DNA of 64,000 nucleotides from Alphaproteobacteria bacterium. Lineage in GTDB: Bacteria; Pseudomonadota; Alphaproteobacteria; UBA8366; GCA-2717185. Shown here piece by piece: positions 17,290-26,063 of this stretch. The notes below the pieces were generated by a model. That model saw only the letters and a program-made list of their open reading frames with translations. It was not told the origin of the DNA and ran no database searches. A program made the translations under genes and the position numbers. The stretch covers positions 434,001 to 498,000 of the forward strand of contig WLWY01000005.1 of NCBI GenBank assembly GCA_012103325.1, in the 5' to 3' direction. The first letter of the stretch is position 1; the number at the start of each line of letters is the position of its first letter.

Positions 17290-18594
17290 ATGACATCACT
17301 CGAAACCTTTCTCCGTCAGTCGAACGACGCCTTTATCGAAAACTGCACCAGTTGCGGCAAATGTGTCGAAGTCTGTCCGGTAACCCCTGTTGCCGGGATC
17401 GACGCGACGCAGGGGCCGCAGATCGTCGGCAGCCTGCTAAAGCTGCTCGACGGCGGACCGCCGCTCGAAGGCGATGCCAAGATTTGGGCGCATCAGTGCA
17501 ATGGCTGCGGGCTCTGCATCCCGGCATGTCCGGAAAGCATCAATCCGCGCCGCATGATCATGCTCGCCAATACCGCGGAGTCCGAGCAGGAAACTGCGAC
17601 GCCGCAACTGTTCCGAAAGATGGCGCGGTCGATCCGCATCATGGCGGCGATGCAGCTGGCGCCGGATGAGTTCCAGAAGCTGCTGCGCAATCCGCGTGTC
17701 CGCGACGTGCCGGTGGTGTTCTATCTCGGCTGCAACCCGATCCGCACGCCGCATCTGCTGATCAACGCGATGACCATTCTTGACGCGCTGGAAGTCGACT
17801 ATGAAGTGGTGGGCGGGCCCGGCGCGTGCTGCGGCATCATCCATTCGAAGTGGGAAGGCGAAATCGAACGCGGCGGCAAGGTCGTCGACGGCACCCTGGA
17901 CCGGTTCGAGGATTTCACGCCGGACCATGTGCTGAGCTGGTGCCCGTCCTGCGTCCTGCATCTGGGCGAAACCATAGACGGGTTCCGCGACACCAGTTTC
18001 AACTTCGATCACATCACCAATTTCCTCATCGATCAGGCCGAGGGGCTGAGTGGCCGCTTCGTGACGCCCGTCAACCGCCGGGTGCTTCTGCATGCCCATG
18101 AGGGCATGGCGGAGATCGGCGAGAATGTCGCGAAGATGCTGAAGGCCGTTTCCGGCTTGACCCTGGTCGATACGGTACTGGAGCCGGGCTACACCTGCGG
18201 CGGTTCCGGCGCCGACCGGTCCCCGGAACTGAAGCGTATCAAGCGCGAAGAGACGATCCGCCGCGCGGAAAGCGACGATGTCGATACCCTCGTCACGCTG
18301 TTCCATGGCTGTCACGGACAGCTGTCCGGCGAGGAAAGGCGCGGTACGTTCGAAGTGCTGAACTGGACCGACATTCTGGTCGAAGCGCTTGGCGGCACGC
18401 CGCATGACGACGTGTCCAAGCGTTACCGGATGCAGGACGATTGGGACATGATCCTGGATGAAGGCGAGATCTATCTGCGCGCCAACGGAGTCGATGTCGA
18501 TCGCGAGTGGCTCAAGGGCGTCCTCCCGGACATCTTCGCCCAGGTCGAATTTAAGGGCGGTCTGGAGGAATTCGCTTCTGGGAAATCCGCCTAA
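17290..18594 (+). CDS. (Fe-S)-binding protein with two 4Fe-4S clusters and CCG domains (GlpC/HdrD-like)
   Basis: This 434-residue protein has two ferredoxin-type clusters, C19-x2-C22-x2-C25-x3-C29P and C70-x2-C73-x2-C76-x3-C80P. Two cysteine-rich CCG-type modules follow, with GGPGACCG near 179 plus WCPSC near 218, and later YTCGGSG and FHGCHGQ. This is the heterodisulfide reductase D / glycerol-3-phosphate dehydrogenase GlpC architecture: it passes electrons from a partner dehydrogenase to quinone or a disulfide. No partner flavoprotein is adjacent; the upstream SDR may supply substrate. Function is known at family level only. Confidence 0.87.
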   Translation: MTSLETFLRQSNDAFIENCTSCGKCVEVCPVTPVAGIDATQGPQIVGSLLKLLDGGPPLEGDAKIWAHQCNGCGLCIPACPESINPRRMIMLANTAESEQETATPQLFRKMARSIRIMAAMQLAPDEFQKLLRNPRVRDVPVVFYLGCNPIRTPHLLINAMTILDALEVDYEVVGGPGACCGIIHSKWEGEIERGGKVVDGTLDRFEDFTPDHVLSWCPSCVLHLGETIDGFRDTSFNFDHITNFLIDQAEGLSGRFVTPVNRRVLLHAHEGMAEIGENVAKMLKAVSGLTLVDTVLEPGYTCGGSGADRSPELKRIKREETIRRAESDDVDTLVTLFHGCHGQLSGEERRGTFEVLNWTDILVEALGGTPHDDVSKRYRMQDDWDMILDEGEIYLRANGVDVDREWLKGVLPDIFAQVEFKGGLEEFASGKSA

Positions 18595-18605
18595 CGCATG
18601 AGTCC

Positions 18606-19646
18606 ATGAAGCTTCCTTTACGGAAATATCCGCAGAACTATGCCCGCAGCCAGTCGGAAAATACATCTGCGCGTGCCAGTATTCCGACGATATTGCTTTT
18701 CGTTTTTGTAGCTGCCGTGTCGGCTTGTCGGTCTTACGAGTCCTACACGGGGCCGACGAGCTATGGCGGTGGAGACGAGACCGGTGTGACGATCTATGGA
18801 ACCAACTTCAGTTCAATCGATCAGGTCACCGCTGTCGCGAATGCCCATTGTAGGAAGTTCGATAGGAAAGCGGAGTTGGTCAACTGTACTTCGGCCAAGC
18901 TGAATGCTTGTTTTTTTGCATGTAAATCCACCGTTGCCGGGAACTTGCCTAACGTCGCTGAGAAATTCAAAAAAGGCGGGCATCACACACCGCCAGGGCC
19001 GCACACTGCTGCTGAAAAGAACGTAAAAACCGGAACGGGTTTTTTCGTTACGCATGAGGGCCATCTGTTGACCAACGCGCATGTGGTCCACGGCTGTAAG
19101 AACATAACCTTGTTACGCGTTGGGGATACAAGATTGTCAGCGTCGATCCTTGCGGAAGATCGGGATGCCGATCTCGCCTTGCTGAAATCTTCGGCGCAAC
19201 CCAACGATATTGCGAATTTCCGAAGTGGTAAGGGAATACGGGTTGGAAACGATATCGTGACATACGGATTCCCTCTAACGGGGATACTTTCGAGCGAAGG
19301 CAATTTCTCCAAAGGGTCTGTAGCCGCGATGAGCGGCATGGACGATAGAGCGTCATTGATGCAAATCTCCGCGCCGGTCCAACCGGGAAATAGCGGCGGT
19401 CCTTTACTAGACTACGGCGGAAATGTCGTCGGTGTCATCGTCAGCAAGCTGTCGGCGGTCAAGGTGGTGCTCGCGACCGGCGATATTCCGCAAAATGTAA
19501 ACTTCGCGATCAAGCGGGCGGTAGCCACCAAGTTCCTCGAAGAAAACAATGTGAAATACCAGACACATCGTACCGGGTCGCGGTTGGATGCGGCGGACAT
19601 CGCCGATATCGCAAAAAAGTACACCATCCAGATCGTTTGCTGGTGA
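18606..19646 (+). CDS. Trypsin-like serine protease, predicted lipoprotein
   Basis: This 346-residue protein has a hydrophobic segment with a lipobox (LLFVFVAAVSA then Cys41), so it is probably lipidated and exported. A cysteine-containing region of unknown role spans about 60-110. The C-terminal half is a trypsin-fold protease with His159 (TNAHVV), Asp189 (DADLALLK) and Ser263 (PGNSGGP), the DegP/S1C pattern but with no PDZ domain. The long stretch before the signal suggests the real start may lie downstream of ATG 18606. Base composition is visibly less GC-rich than in the neighbours, hinting at acquired DNA. It begins 11 bases after the Fe-S gene, but a functional link is doubtful. Confidence 0.82.
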   Translation: MKLPLRKYPQNYARSQSENTSARASIPTILLFVFVAAVSACRSYESYTGPTSYGGGDETGVTIYGTNFSSIDQVTAVANAHCRKFDRKAELVNCTSAKLNACFFACKSTVAGNLPNVAEKFKKGGHHTPPGPHTAAEKNVKTGTGFFVTHEGHLLTNAHVVHGCKNITLLRVGDTRLSASILAEDRDADLALLKSSAQPNDIANFRSGKGIRVGNDIVTYGFPLTGILSSEGNFSKGSVAAMSGMDDRASLMQISAPVQPGNSGGPLLDYGGNVVGVIVSKLSAVKVVLATGDIPQNVNFAIKRAVATKFLEENNVKYQTHRTGSRLDAADIADIAKKYTIQIVCW

Positions 19647-19692
19647 AGAAGTCCAGGGTCGGCAGGTGTATTGAACAGTACGGAACAAGCCA

Positions 19693-20499
19693 ATGATTGA
19701 ATCCAGGAACGCCATCGTCACCGGATCGACACGCGGCATCGGTGAAGCCATTGCCCGAGCGCTCGCGACGGATGGTTGTAACGTCATGATGAACGGTTTC
19801 GGTGATGCGGATGAAATCGAACGCAAGCGCGCGTCGATCGAAGCTGATACGGGCGCGACCGTAAAATTTCATGGCGCGGATCTGTCGGACGAAAATCAGC
19901 TCGATGATTTGACCAGCAGTGCTGTGGACGCGTTCGGGTCGGTGGATATTCTCGTCAACAACGCCGTTATCCGATATTTCCATGATATTGAAAATTTCGA
20001 CCGGAAAGACTGGAACCATGCGCTCGCTGTCAATGTGACCGCACCGTTCTTGTTGAGCCAAAACGTCCTGCCGGGCATGCGCGCGCAGGGCTGGGGCCGC
20101 ATCGTGAATTTCTCGTCGGTGCTGGGGTTGGCGGCCCGGTCCGGCCGCGCCGACTACGTAACCTCGAAAACGGCTATGCTCGGCCTGACCCGCGCGGTCG
20201 CGGCGGAAACGCGGTCGGAGAAGAATATCACCTGCAATGCGCTATGCCCGGGTTCGGTCCTGACGCCGAACACGGAGATGAAAATTGCCGAACTGGCGGA
20301 CGAAACAGGCTTGAGCGCTGACGAGGCCAAGGACGAATATTTGCGCCGTCGTGGTCAGACGACGGGATATATCGAACCGGCCCGCGTTGCCGGTCTCGTC
20401 ACCTTCCTGTGTCAGGACGCCGCTAGCGACATCACAGGTGCAGCAATCCCGATTGATCGAGGCCGTTCCGCGACTTGGCTCGACGGTGCTGGCGAGTAA
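19693..20499 (+). CDS. SDR family protein, 3-hydroxybutyrate dehydrogenase-like
   Basis: This 268-residue SDR has TGSTRGIG at 10-17 and catalytic Ser142, Tyr155 and Lys159. The C terminus (YIEPARVAGLVTFLCQDAASDITGAAIPIDRG) and the residue pattern resemble D-3-hydroxybutyrate dehydrogenase, which links polyhydroxybutyrate turnover to acetoacetate. The usual NNAG is NNAV (89-92), a small deviation. It ends 15 bases before the convergent small gene. The exact substrate is inferred from overall resemblance only. Confidence 0.82.
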   Translation: MIESRNAIVTGSTRGIGEAIARALATDGCNVMMNGFGDADEIERKRASIEADTGATVKFHGADLSDENQLDDLTSSAVDAFGSVDILVNNAVIRYFHDIENFDRKDWNHALAVNVTAPFLLSQNVLPGMRAQGWGRIVNFSSVLGLAARSGRADYVTSKTAMLGLTRAVAAETRSEKNITCNALCPGSVLTPNTEMKIAELADETGLSADEAKDEYLRRRGQTTGYIEPARVAGLVTFLCQDAASDITGAAIPIDRGRSATWLDGAGE

Positions 20500-20513
20500 C
20501 GGACGTTACGGAT

Positions 20514-20792
20514 CTAATTCTGCGCCGCTAACACATTCTTGGGATGATGTTGCATGAAATGATGCAGCACGGCTTTCAATTCGAAGGCGCGCTTCAAATC
20601 CTGCCGCGCTTCAGCGGCGCGGATATCGTCGAGGATGATGCGGCGGATCCGGTCTTCACCATCCGATGAACGAACAAGATAGGCACCCAACTCGGCCGCG
20701 ACGATTTCCGGAATATGTTCGTGCTCGCTGATCGCCCGGATTTCTTCTTCGGTCAGTTCGCACAATCCGATGCAATCTTCATAGGTCAACAT
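20514..20792 (-). CDS. Conserved small alphaproteobacterial protein, unknown function
   Basis: The protein is 92 residues when started at ATG 20792, which has GAGAGG six bases upstream. The N-terminal motif MLTYEDCIGLCELTEEEI...EHEHIPEIVAAELG and the histidine-rich HHFMQHHP tail are features I recall from uncharacterised alphaproteobacterial proteins. It has no signal peptide or membrane span and appears helical and acidic. It shares a divergent gap with the 106-residue gene; that gap contains a perfect FNR/FixK-type box, so an oxygen-responsive role is possible. Confidence 0.7.
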   Translation of the reverse strand: MLTYEDCIGLCELTEEEIRAISEHEHIPEIVAAELGAYLVRSSDGEDRIRRIILDDIRAAEARQDLKRAFELKAVLHHFMQHHPKNVLAAQN

Positions 20793-20853
20793 CGCGGGCC
20801 TCTCTTTTCGATCTCCCGTTAGGCCCAATCATTCTCCGTGACGGCCCCACAGG

Positions 20854-20871
20854 CATTGATATGCATCAATG
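20854..20871. promoter_or_regulatory. Perfect FNR/FixK/Crp-family box
   Basis: CATTGAT-ATGC-ATCAATG is an exact 7-bp-arm palindrome whose core TTGAT-N4-ATCAA equals the FNR consensus. It is centred at 20862.5, about 66 bases before the ATG at 20929 and 70 bases before the ATG at 20792 on the other strand. It can therefore serve either gene, most likely as an activator site under low oxygen. Confidence 0.7.
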
Positions 20872-20928
20872 AGGTCTATCGAGGCATTGCTATCGTTGGC
20901 GTGCGCAACGGAGGGGAGGTGATTGCCG

Positions 20929-21249
20929 ATGAAGAGAACGACGCACCCGATCCAGGACAAGGCCGAAGTGGCCATTGATTTTCCCGATAAGTTCTATATG
21001 GGCTCGTTTTCGCGGGGAGCGAAGTTCGAAGCCCGTGCTGAGAATGATGGCCTACTCATCAAGCTGGTGCGCGAAGGCGAAGACAGCCGTGTGGCCGAAG
21101 TACACCTGCATCATCATCTATTGTCGGATATTCTGACCGCATGGGCGGAATCCCTGTCGCAGGAACCACCGATGGAGGACGATCACCGCAAGACATTGCT
21201 GGACGCGCTGACCAGCGTTGAGAAGGCGGTCAAGAAGAAGCGCCGTTAA
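20929..21249 (+). CDS. Small hypothetical protein
   Basis: This 106-residue protein starts at ATG 20929 with GGAGG nine bases upstream; a TTG at 20923 is too close to that site. It has no recognised domain. Visible features are a central histidine cluster (VHLHHHLLSDIL) and a basic C terminus (KKKRR). The likely fold is short beta strands then helices, and it should be cytosolic. It is divergent from the 92-residue gene and shares the FNR-type box with it, which suggests hypoxia-linked expression. Confidence 0.68.
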   Translation: MKRTTHPIQDKAEVAIDFPDKFYMGSFSRGAKFEARAENDGLLIKLVREGEDSRVAEVHLHHHLLSDILTAWAESLSQEPPMEDDHRKTLLDALTSVEKAVKKKRR

Positions 21250-21261
21250 GAGTGGAGACGT

Positions 21262-22650
21262 TCAGGCGTAGCCGAACTTCCCCTCCATATCGCCGACGGC
21301 GCCGTCGATGATTTCGACAATCCGGTCCACCTGATCTTCTGTGATGCACAGCGGTGGCGACAGCGAGATTATGTGGCTCGCCCGAGTCAGGAGGCCGCGG
21401 TCCCGCAAGGCCTCGTTCAGATGCGTTATCTCATCGCTGGACTCGGCGAACTTTTCCTTGGTCGCCTTATCCTTGACCAGTTCGACGCCGGCGATCAGGC
21501 CTAGGCCCCGGACGTCGCCCAAAGTCGGGTGATGGCCGAGCGAATTCAGGCCGTCCAGCAACCGGGCGCCCATCCTGGCCGAATTCTCGACAAGGCCTTC
21601 GTTTTCGATGATCGAAATGTTCGCCAGCGCTGCGGCGCAAGCCGCCGCGTGTCCACCATAGGTCAGCAGATGGGAAAGCTTGTTGTCGCCCTCGAAGGCT
21701 TCGACGACATGGGGCCGGCACATGACGGCGCCGATTGGTGCGTAGCCGCTCGACAGGCCCTTCGCCATGGTCATGATGTCGCCGACCAGGTTCCAATGTT
21801 CAGACGCGAACATCTTGCCGGTGCGGCCGAATCCGTTGATGACCTCGTCGGTGATCAGAAGGACGCCGTGACGGTCGCAGATTTCGCGCAGGCGCGTCCA
21901 ATAGCCCTCCGGCGGCACGACGATGCCGTTTGACGCGGAGATCGGCTCGGCAATCACCGCCGCGACCGTCTGCGGGTTTTCATACTGGATCATCTGTTCG
22001 ATCTGATCGGCGCACAGCAGATCGCAGGCCGGAAAGGTCTGCCGGAAGTCGCACCGATAGCAATAGGGCGGCGAGGCGTGCAGCACGCCATGCATGAACG
22101 GGCTGTGATAGGGCTCTGACATCGGGCGGGTGCCGCTGACGCTCATCGCCGCGTATGTCGCGCCATGATAGGAACCGCGCCGCCCGATGATCTTGAGCCG
22201 TTTTGGGTCGCCATTGTGATAGTGATACTGCCGCGCGATCTTGATTGCCGACTCGACGGCCTCCGACCCACCGGAGCAGAAGAACGCGGTGCCCAGGTCG
22301 CCCGGCGTGATTTCCGCCAGATGGGTTGCCAGTTGGATGGCCGGGATTGTCGTTGCCTGGGTCGAGCTGGCATAGGCGAGCGTGCTCGCCTGCCGCGCCA
22401 TGGCTTCGCCGATTTCCGCGCGGCCATGCCCGACATTGACGAGCCACAACCCGGCCAGCGCGTCGATGAACTCGTTGCCGTCGATATCCTTGACGATACA
22501 GCCCTTGCCCTCGACCAGGATGCGTTTGCCTGCATCCTTGGCGAGCGCCCGGTAGGGCGAGGCGTGCATGAAGATATGGTCGCTGCCGGCTTCCTTCAGC
22601 GCCGCTTCGTTGGAGGCTGCGACGTCAGGTTCCTGTGTCGAGATCGACAT
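21262..22650 (-). CDS. Class III (omega) aminotransferase, PLP-dependent
   Basis: This 462-residue class III aminotransferase has the cofactor-binding SGGSE near residue 127 and the cofactor aspartate in LLITDEV (Asp268). The Schiff-base lysine is Lys297 in MAKGLSSGYAPIG. It resembles omega-amino acid:pyruvate transaminases that use beta-alanine, putrescine-type or aromatic amines. A cysteine-rich insert (PPYCYRCDFRQTFPACDLLCADQI, about 195-218) occurs in one branch of this family. GGAGGAATCGA precedes the ATG. It is last of a minus-strand group: gamma-glutamyltransferase, peptidase, cupin, aminotransferase. Confidence 0.92.
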   Translation of the reverse strand: MSISTQEPDVAASNEAALKEAGSDHIFMHASPYRALAKDAGKRILVEGKGCIVKDIDGNEFIDALAGLWLVNVGHGRAEIGEAMARQASTLAYASSTQATTIPAIQLATHLAEITPGDLGTAFFCSGGSEAVESAIKIARQYHYHNGDPKRLKIIGRRGSYHGATYAAMSVSGTRPMSEPYHSPFMHGVLHASPPYCYRCDFRQTFPACDLLCADQIEQMIQYENPQTVAAVIAEPISASNGIVVPPEGYWTRLREICDRHGVLLITDEVINGFGRTGKMFASEHWNLVGDIMTMAKGLSSGYAPIGAVMCRPHVVEAFEGDNKLSHLLTYGGHAAACAAALANISIIENEGLVENSARMGARLLDGLNSLGHHPTLGDVRGLGLIAGVELVKDKATKEKFAESSDEITHLNEALRDRGLLTRASHIISLSPPLCITEDQVDRIVEIIDGAVGDMEGKFGYA

Positions 22651-22710
22651 TCGATTCCTCCTAAATGGCGATTATCTTGGCGCGCCGGGCACTATGCCGA
22701 AGGGCGCGGC

Positions 22711-23121
22711 TTAGTCGGCGGCCTCTTCGGCTGGCGCGTCCACGATCCGCGTCTCGAAGTTGGCGGGCGCGACGATCTCGAGAATTTCGAGATCTTCCGA
22801 GCAGTCGATCTCCCTGTGCTTGATGCCTGGGATCTGGTTGATGCAGTCGCCTTTCTGGATCTTGCGGACGCCCTGGCCTTCATACTCGAACTTCGCCCAG
22901 CCGTTCAGCACATAGACCATCTGAAATGTGCAGTCGTGTACGTGCCAGTGCTGGACTTCGTCCTTGCTCTTTTTGCCGTTCGCTTTGACGATGTGCGCAA
23001 CGTAATCGCCTTTGGTGCCGTCTTTGATGCCCAGGTCACGGTATTCGAAAATTTCGCGCAAACCCGGAGTCCAGTCCGCCTCGGATGCGAGGTTGTGCAC
23101 GTAATCCCAATCTTTCGCCAT
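22711..23121 (-). CDS. Single-domain cupin protein
   Basis: This 136-residue protein has one cupin barrel. The first metal motif HWHVHDCTFQMVYVLNG..KFEYEG carries two histidines. The second motif region (GDCINQIPGIKHREIDCS) retains one histidine. Cupins of this size act as metal-dependent dioxygenases, isomerases or ligand sensors; nothing selects among these here. It lies between the aminotransferase and the peptidase genes with gaps of 60 and 71 bases, so co-expression is likely. Confidence 0.85.
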   Translation of the reverse strand: MAKDWDYVHNLASEADWTPGLREIFEYRDLGIKDGTKGDYVAHIVKANGKKSKDEVQHWHVHDCTFQMVYVLNGWAKFEYEGQGVRKIQKGDCINQIPGIKHREIDCSEDLEILEIVAPANFETRIVDAPAEEAAD

Positions 23122-23192
23122 AACGGCCTCCCTTGAAATTTCACTATCTCAATGTTGCCTAAATCCAATCCTAGGACTGCGCTTAAGCCTTG

Positions 23193-24278
23193 TCATGCGT
23201 TTATGCCCGCTAGCGCCTGCTCGACGATTTCCTGTCCGCGGGCCCAGATATCCGCTTTCCACTGGCTGTCCTCGCCGTAAAACGCCGCGCGGACCTGCTG
23301 CTTGATGTCCTTGAAGTGCGGTGAAGCCTCGCCGCCGCCCTTCGCATAGAGCCAGTTATCGGCGCGGATTGCCTCATGCACCTCTTCCAAAGACAAGGTG
23401 CCGAATTCGAGCGTGATGGCCGTCTGCTCGGCGTTAGGGCAGGCGCGCTTGTAACCGAAATCGATGGTTCCGTTGAGCTTGACCGATGCCGAATTGCCGA
23501 GCGCCGCACTTTTGACCTCATCGCCATACCAGGCGCGGGTGCGTTCGTATTGCGGGTCGCCTTTCCCCCCGCGTCCGATGACTTCGCCGTAGCCGCGCGG
23601 CCCCAGCCCCGTATGAAAATCGACCACTGCGATCCGTTCCGCGCCTATCATATGCTCGCCGGCAAATCCTTCGATTGTCTGGCGCGACCAGCTCGGTCCG
23701 GTGCCGCCGTAGAACAGACCGTCGGGAAACGTGTATTGGCCGCGCGACGTGATCTGCTGGAAGGCGCGCAAGCCCTCCGTCTCCTTGAATTTTTCAATCG
23801 CGGCATCTGCTGCTTCACGCGCCGGGCCGTCCCAATCGTCGGGTACCAGGATCGGATGCAGTTCAGCATAGCCGGGGTTGTCCGGCGGCCCACCGGTGAA
23901 ATCGACGAAATTGCGGTTAAGGTCGATGTTGTCTTCGTTGACGCGGCGCTGATGGGCAAAGCCATGCGGGTTGTTGGCATGGACCAGCACCAGGGCGGTG
24001 TCCGGGTTCAGCCGGCTCGCCCAGCCTTCGGTCAGGAAGCCGGTCTGGCAGCCGGAGCCGCAGAATCCCTCAACGCCATGAGTGGCCGAACCCGCAACGA
24101 CGATGCGAGTCGCATCCGTTGCGCCGAGCCACGCAATGTCGGTTGCGAGATCCTCTCCGTCCGGGCCTTTGAGTGGGTGCGGGAAAGTCCATACCGGCGT
24201 GCCTGCCGTTTCGACGGCACTCAGGAACTTCGTACGGGCTTCCGCGTAATCGGCGGAGAAGTATGTGTCGGCGCTCAT
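23193..24278 (-). CDS. DUF2817 / M14-like metallopeptidase
   Basis: This 361-residue protein has the zinc-site signature of the M14-like DUF2817 family. ATHGVEGFCGSG supplies His and Glu near residue 68, ANNPHGFAHQRRVNEDNIDLNRNFVDF lies around 108-134, and VVDFHTGLGPRG lies near 219. Members are predicted carboxypeptidase or amidase-like enzymes. There is no signal peptide, so it should act in the cytoplasm. It sits 11 bases after the gamma-glutamyltransferase gene, which suggests stepwise breakdown of a gamma-glutamyl or acyl-amino compound. Confidence 0.88.
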   Translation of the reverse strand: MSADTYFSADYAEARTKFLSAVETAGTPVWTFPHPLKGPDGEDLATDIAWLGATDATRIVVAGSATHGVEGFCGSGCQTGFLTEGWASRLNPDTALVLVHANNPHGFAHQRRVNEDNIDLNRNFVDFTGGPPDNPGYAELHPILVPDDWDGPAREAADAAIEKFKETEGLRAFQQITSRGQYTFPDGLFYGGTGPSWSRQTIEGFAGEHMIGAERIAVVDFHTGLGPRGYGEVIGRGGKGDPQYERTRAWYGDEVKSAALGNSASVKLNGTIDFGYKRACPNAEQTAITLEFGTLSLEEVHEAIRADNWLYAKGGGEASPHFKDIKQQVRAAFYGEDSQWKADIWARGQEIVEQALAGINA

Positions 24279-24289
24279 AATGCTTTCCT

Positions 24290-25897
24290 TTAGGCGGGGA
24301 TTGCAGCGCCGTCGCGCCGGCTGTCGGCGGCGGCGGCAAGGGCGCCGCTTTCCGGATCGCGGGAGACCGCCTGCATCCCGCCGGCGCGCCAGGAGAACTC
24401 AGGCAACAGGGTCACGTCGTGTCCGCGGGCGGAAAGTTCGCGACAGACGGTATGCGGCACACGGCGTTCCAGATAGATCTGTTTGCCGTCCCAAAGCCGC
24501 GCCCGGGGCATGTCGATGGCCGCCTGCAAATGGAGACCGAAATCGACATAACCGACCATCGCCTGGACCTGTGTCTGCAGGATGCCGTAGCTGCCGGGCG
24601 TGCCCAGCGCCAGCACGCCCTTGCCGTCGCGGGTCGAGATCGAGGGGGCGAGGCACATCGCCATTCGTTGGCCCGGTTGCAGTGCGTTCGGCGAGGCGGG
24701 ATTGAGGTCGGTCCAGTTCAAGAAATTGTTCAGCAGCACGCCGGTGCCCGGGATCATTACGCCGGAGCCGTAGGCCGAACCCAGGCTCTGGGTCAGGCAG
24801 ACCATATTGCCTTCCGAGTCTGCAATCGACATGGAGGTGGTGTTCTCTTTGGGCGCATCACGCTCGAAGTCGGAGTCGCCGGACCATTTTTCGGTCGGCC
24901 CAACGACGGGCTTTCCGTCGCTGACCCGTGCTACGTATTCTTCGACATCAGCTAGGAGCGCCATGGCGTCTTTAGGACTGCAGCGGTTGTGCTTGATCCG
25001 CAGGCCGGCGGCGATGCGGATGGCCCGGAAGACGGTATCCAAGTGACCGGCGCTCAGCAGGCCCATGGCCGAAGGGTCGAACGAGTCGAGAATGCGGAGT
25101 GCCAGCAGCATCTGGAAGGATTCGGCGGGCGGTGGTGGCACGTGGATCAGCCGGTCGCGATAGGCCGCCTTGACTGGCGCTTCGATTGCAGGCGACACGG
25201 CTTCGAGATCCTGCATCGCGATGACGCCGCCTTCGGCCGCAAGATGGCTTGCCAGTTTCTCGCCCAACTCGCCGCCGTAGAGGTGTTCGATGCCGTTCTT
25301 CGCGATGGCTTCGAGCGTTCCGGCCAAATCGGGCAGTTTGAGCACCTCGCCGGGCTTCCAGTCGTGTTCCGGCCGGAAGATGCGATGCCATTCTGGGTCT
25401 TTTATCCGGTCGATGCTGGTGCTGGTTTCGACGATAAAGAAGGGCGAGACAGGAAAACCGTCGGTCGCCAAGCGGATCGCCGGCTGCAGGACATCGGCGA
25501 AGGCAAGCTTGCCATAGCGGCTCTGCAGGCCGTGCCAGCCGGCGAGACTGCCTGGCGTGCAGGGCGCAAGCGGTCCCGTCATCGCAACGGCGCCGTCCAT
25601 CTCCGCAGGCTTGAGGCCAGAGGGCGCGGGTGGGATGAAATCGATGCATGAGACCTCGCCGGTCTCGGCCCGCAGAAACGTTGCCGCTCCGGCACCGGCC
25701 AGCCCCGACATGAAAGGTTCGACGACATTCAACGCCGCCGCCGTTGCAGCCACGGCGTCGAACGCATTACCGCCTCGGCGCAGCATTTCCGCGCCGGCAT
25801 TCGCCGCCAGCGGGTGTGCTGCCGCGACCATGCCGCTCACGCCACGCATACTCGGCCTTCCGCCCAGGGACCAATCGCCGTTTGTCAGTTCCAACAT
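24290..25897 (-). CDS. Gamma-glutamyltransferase family Ntn-hydrolase
   Basis: This 535-residue protein starts at ATG 25897, which has AAGGA seven bases upstream; a frame-open ATG 30 bases earlier is less likely. The N-terminal half holds the family's AAHPLAANAGAEMLRRGGNAFDAVAA pattern. The autocatalytic threonine is Thr353 in ENTTSMSIAD, where cleavage would form the two subunits. No signal peptide is present, unlike periplasmic glutathione-degrading GGTs, so a cytoplasmic acylase or gamma-glutamyl hydrolase role is likelier. It opens the minus-strand catabolic group and is divergent from the ThDP enzyme gene. Confidence 0.9.
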   Translation of the reverse strand: MLELTNGDWSLGGRPSMRGVSGMVAAAHPLAANAGAEMLRRGGNAFDAVAATAAALNVVEPFMSGLAGAGAATFLRAETGEVSCIDFIPPAPSGLKPAEMDGAVAMTGPLAPCTPGSLAGWHGLQSRYGKLAFADVLQPAIRLATDGFPVSPFFIVETSTSIDRIKDPEWHRIFRPEHDWKPGEVLKLPDLAGTLEAIAKNGIEHLYGGELGEKLASHLAAEGGVIAMQDLEAVSPAIEAPVKAAYRDRLIHVPPPPAESFQMLLALRILDSFDPSAMGLLSAGHLDTVFRAIRIAAGLRIKHNRCSPKDAMALLADVEEYVARVSDGKPVVGPTEKWSGDSDFERDAPKENTTSMSIADSEGNMVCLTQSLGSAYGSGVMIPGTGVLLNNFLNWTDLNPASPNALQPGQRMAMCLAPSISTRDGKGVLALGTPGSYGILQTQVQAMVGYVDFGLHLQAAIDMPRARLWDGKQIYLERRVPHTVCRELSARGHDVTLLPEFSWRAGGMQAVSRDPESGALAAAADSRRDGAAIPA

Positions 25898-26063
25898 CGT
25901 CTGTTCCTTCTTGAATGCGGCAGCCATGATCCTCTTCGACCCGCGCTACGGCAACGGTTTTTTCCACCCGCTCCGATTTGGCCTTGGCTGCCATGGTGCG
26001 CGGGCAGTGCGGGCGGTATAACTGTCTGCCGATACAGGCAATGATTTAGGGAGACGTGGGGCG

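Noticed and set aside
17262..17669. Reading frame just before and across the start of the CCG/Fe-S gene
   Set aside because: It is out of frame with the cysteine clusters of the real gene and arginine-rich.
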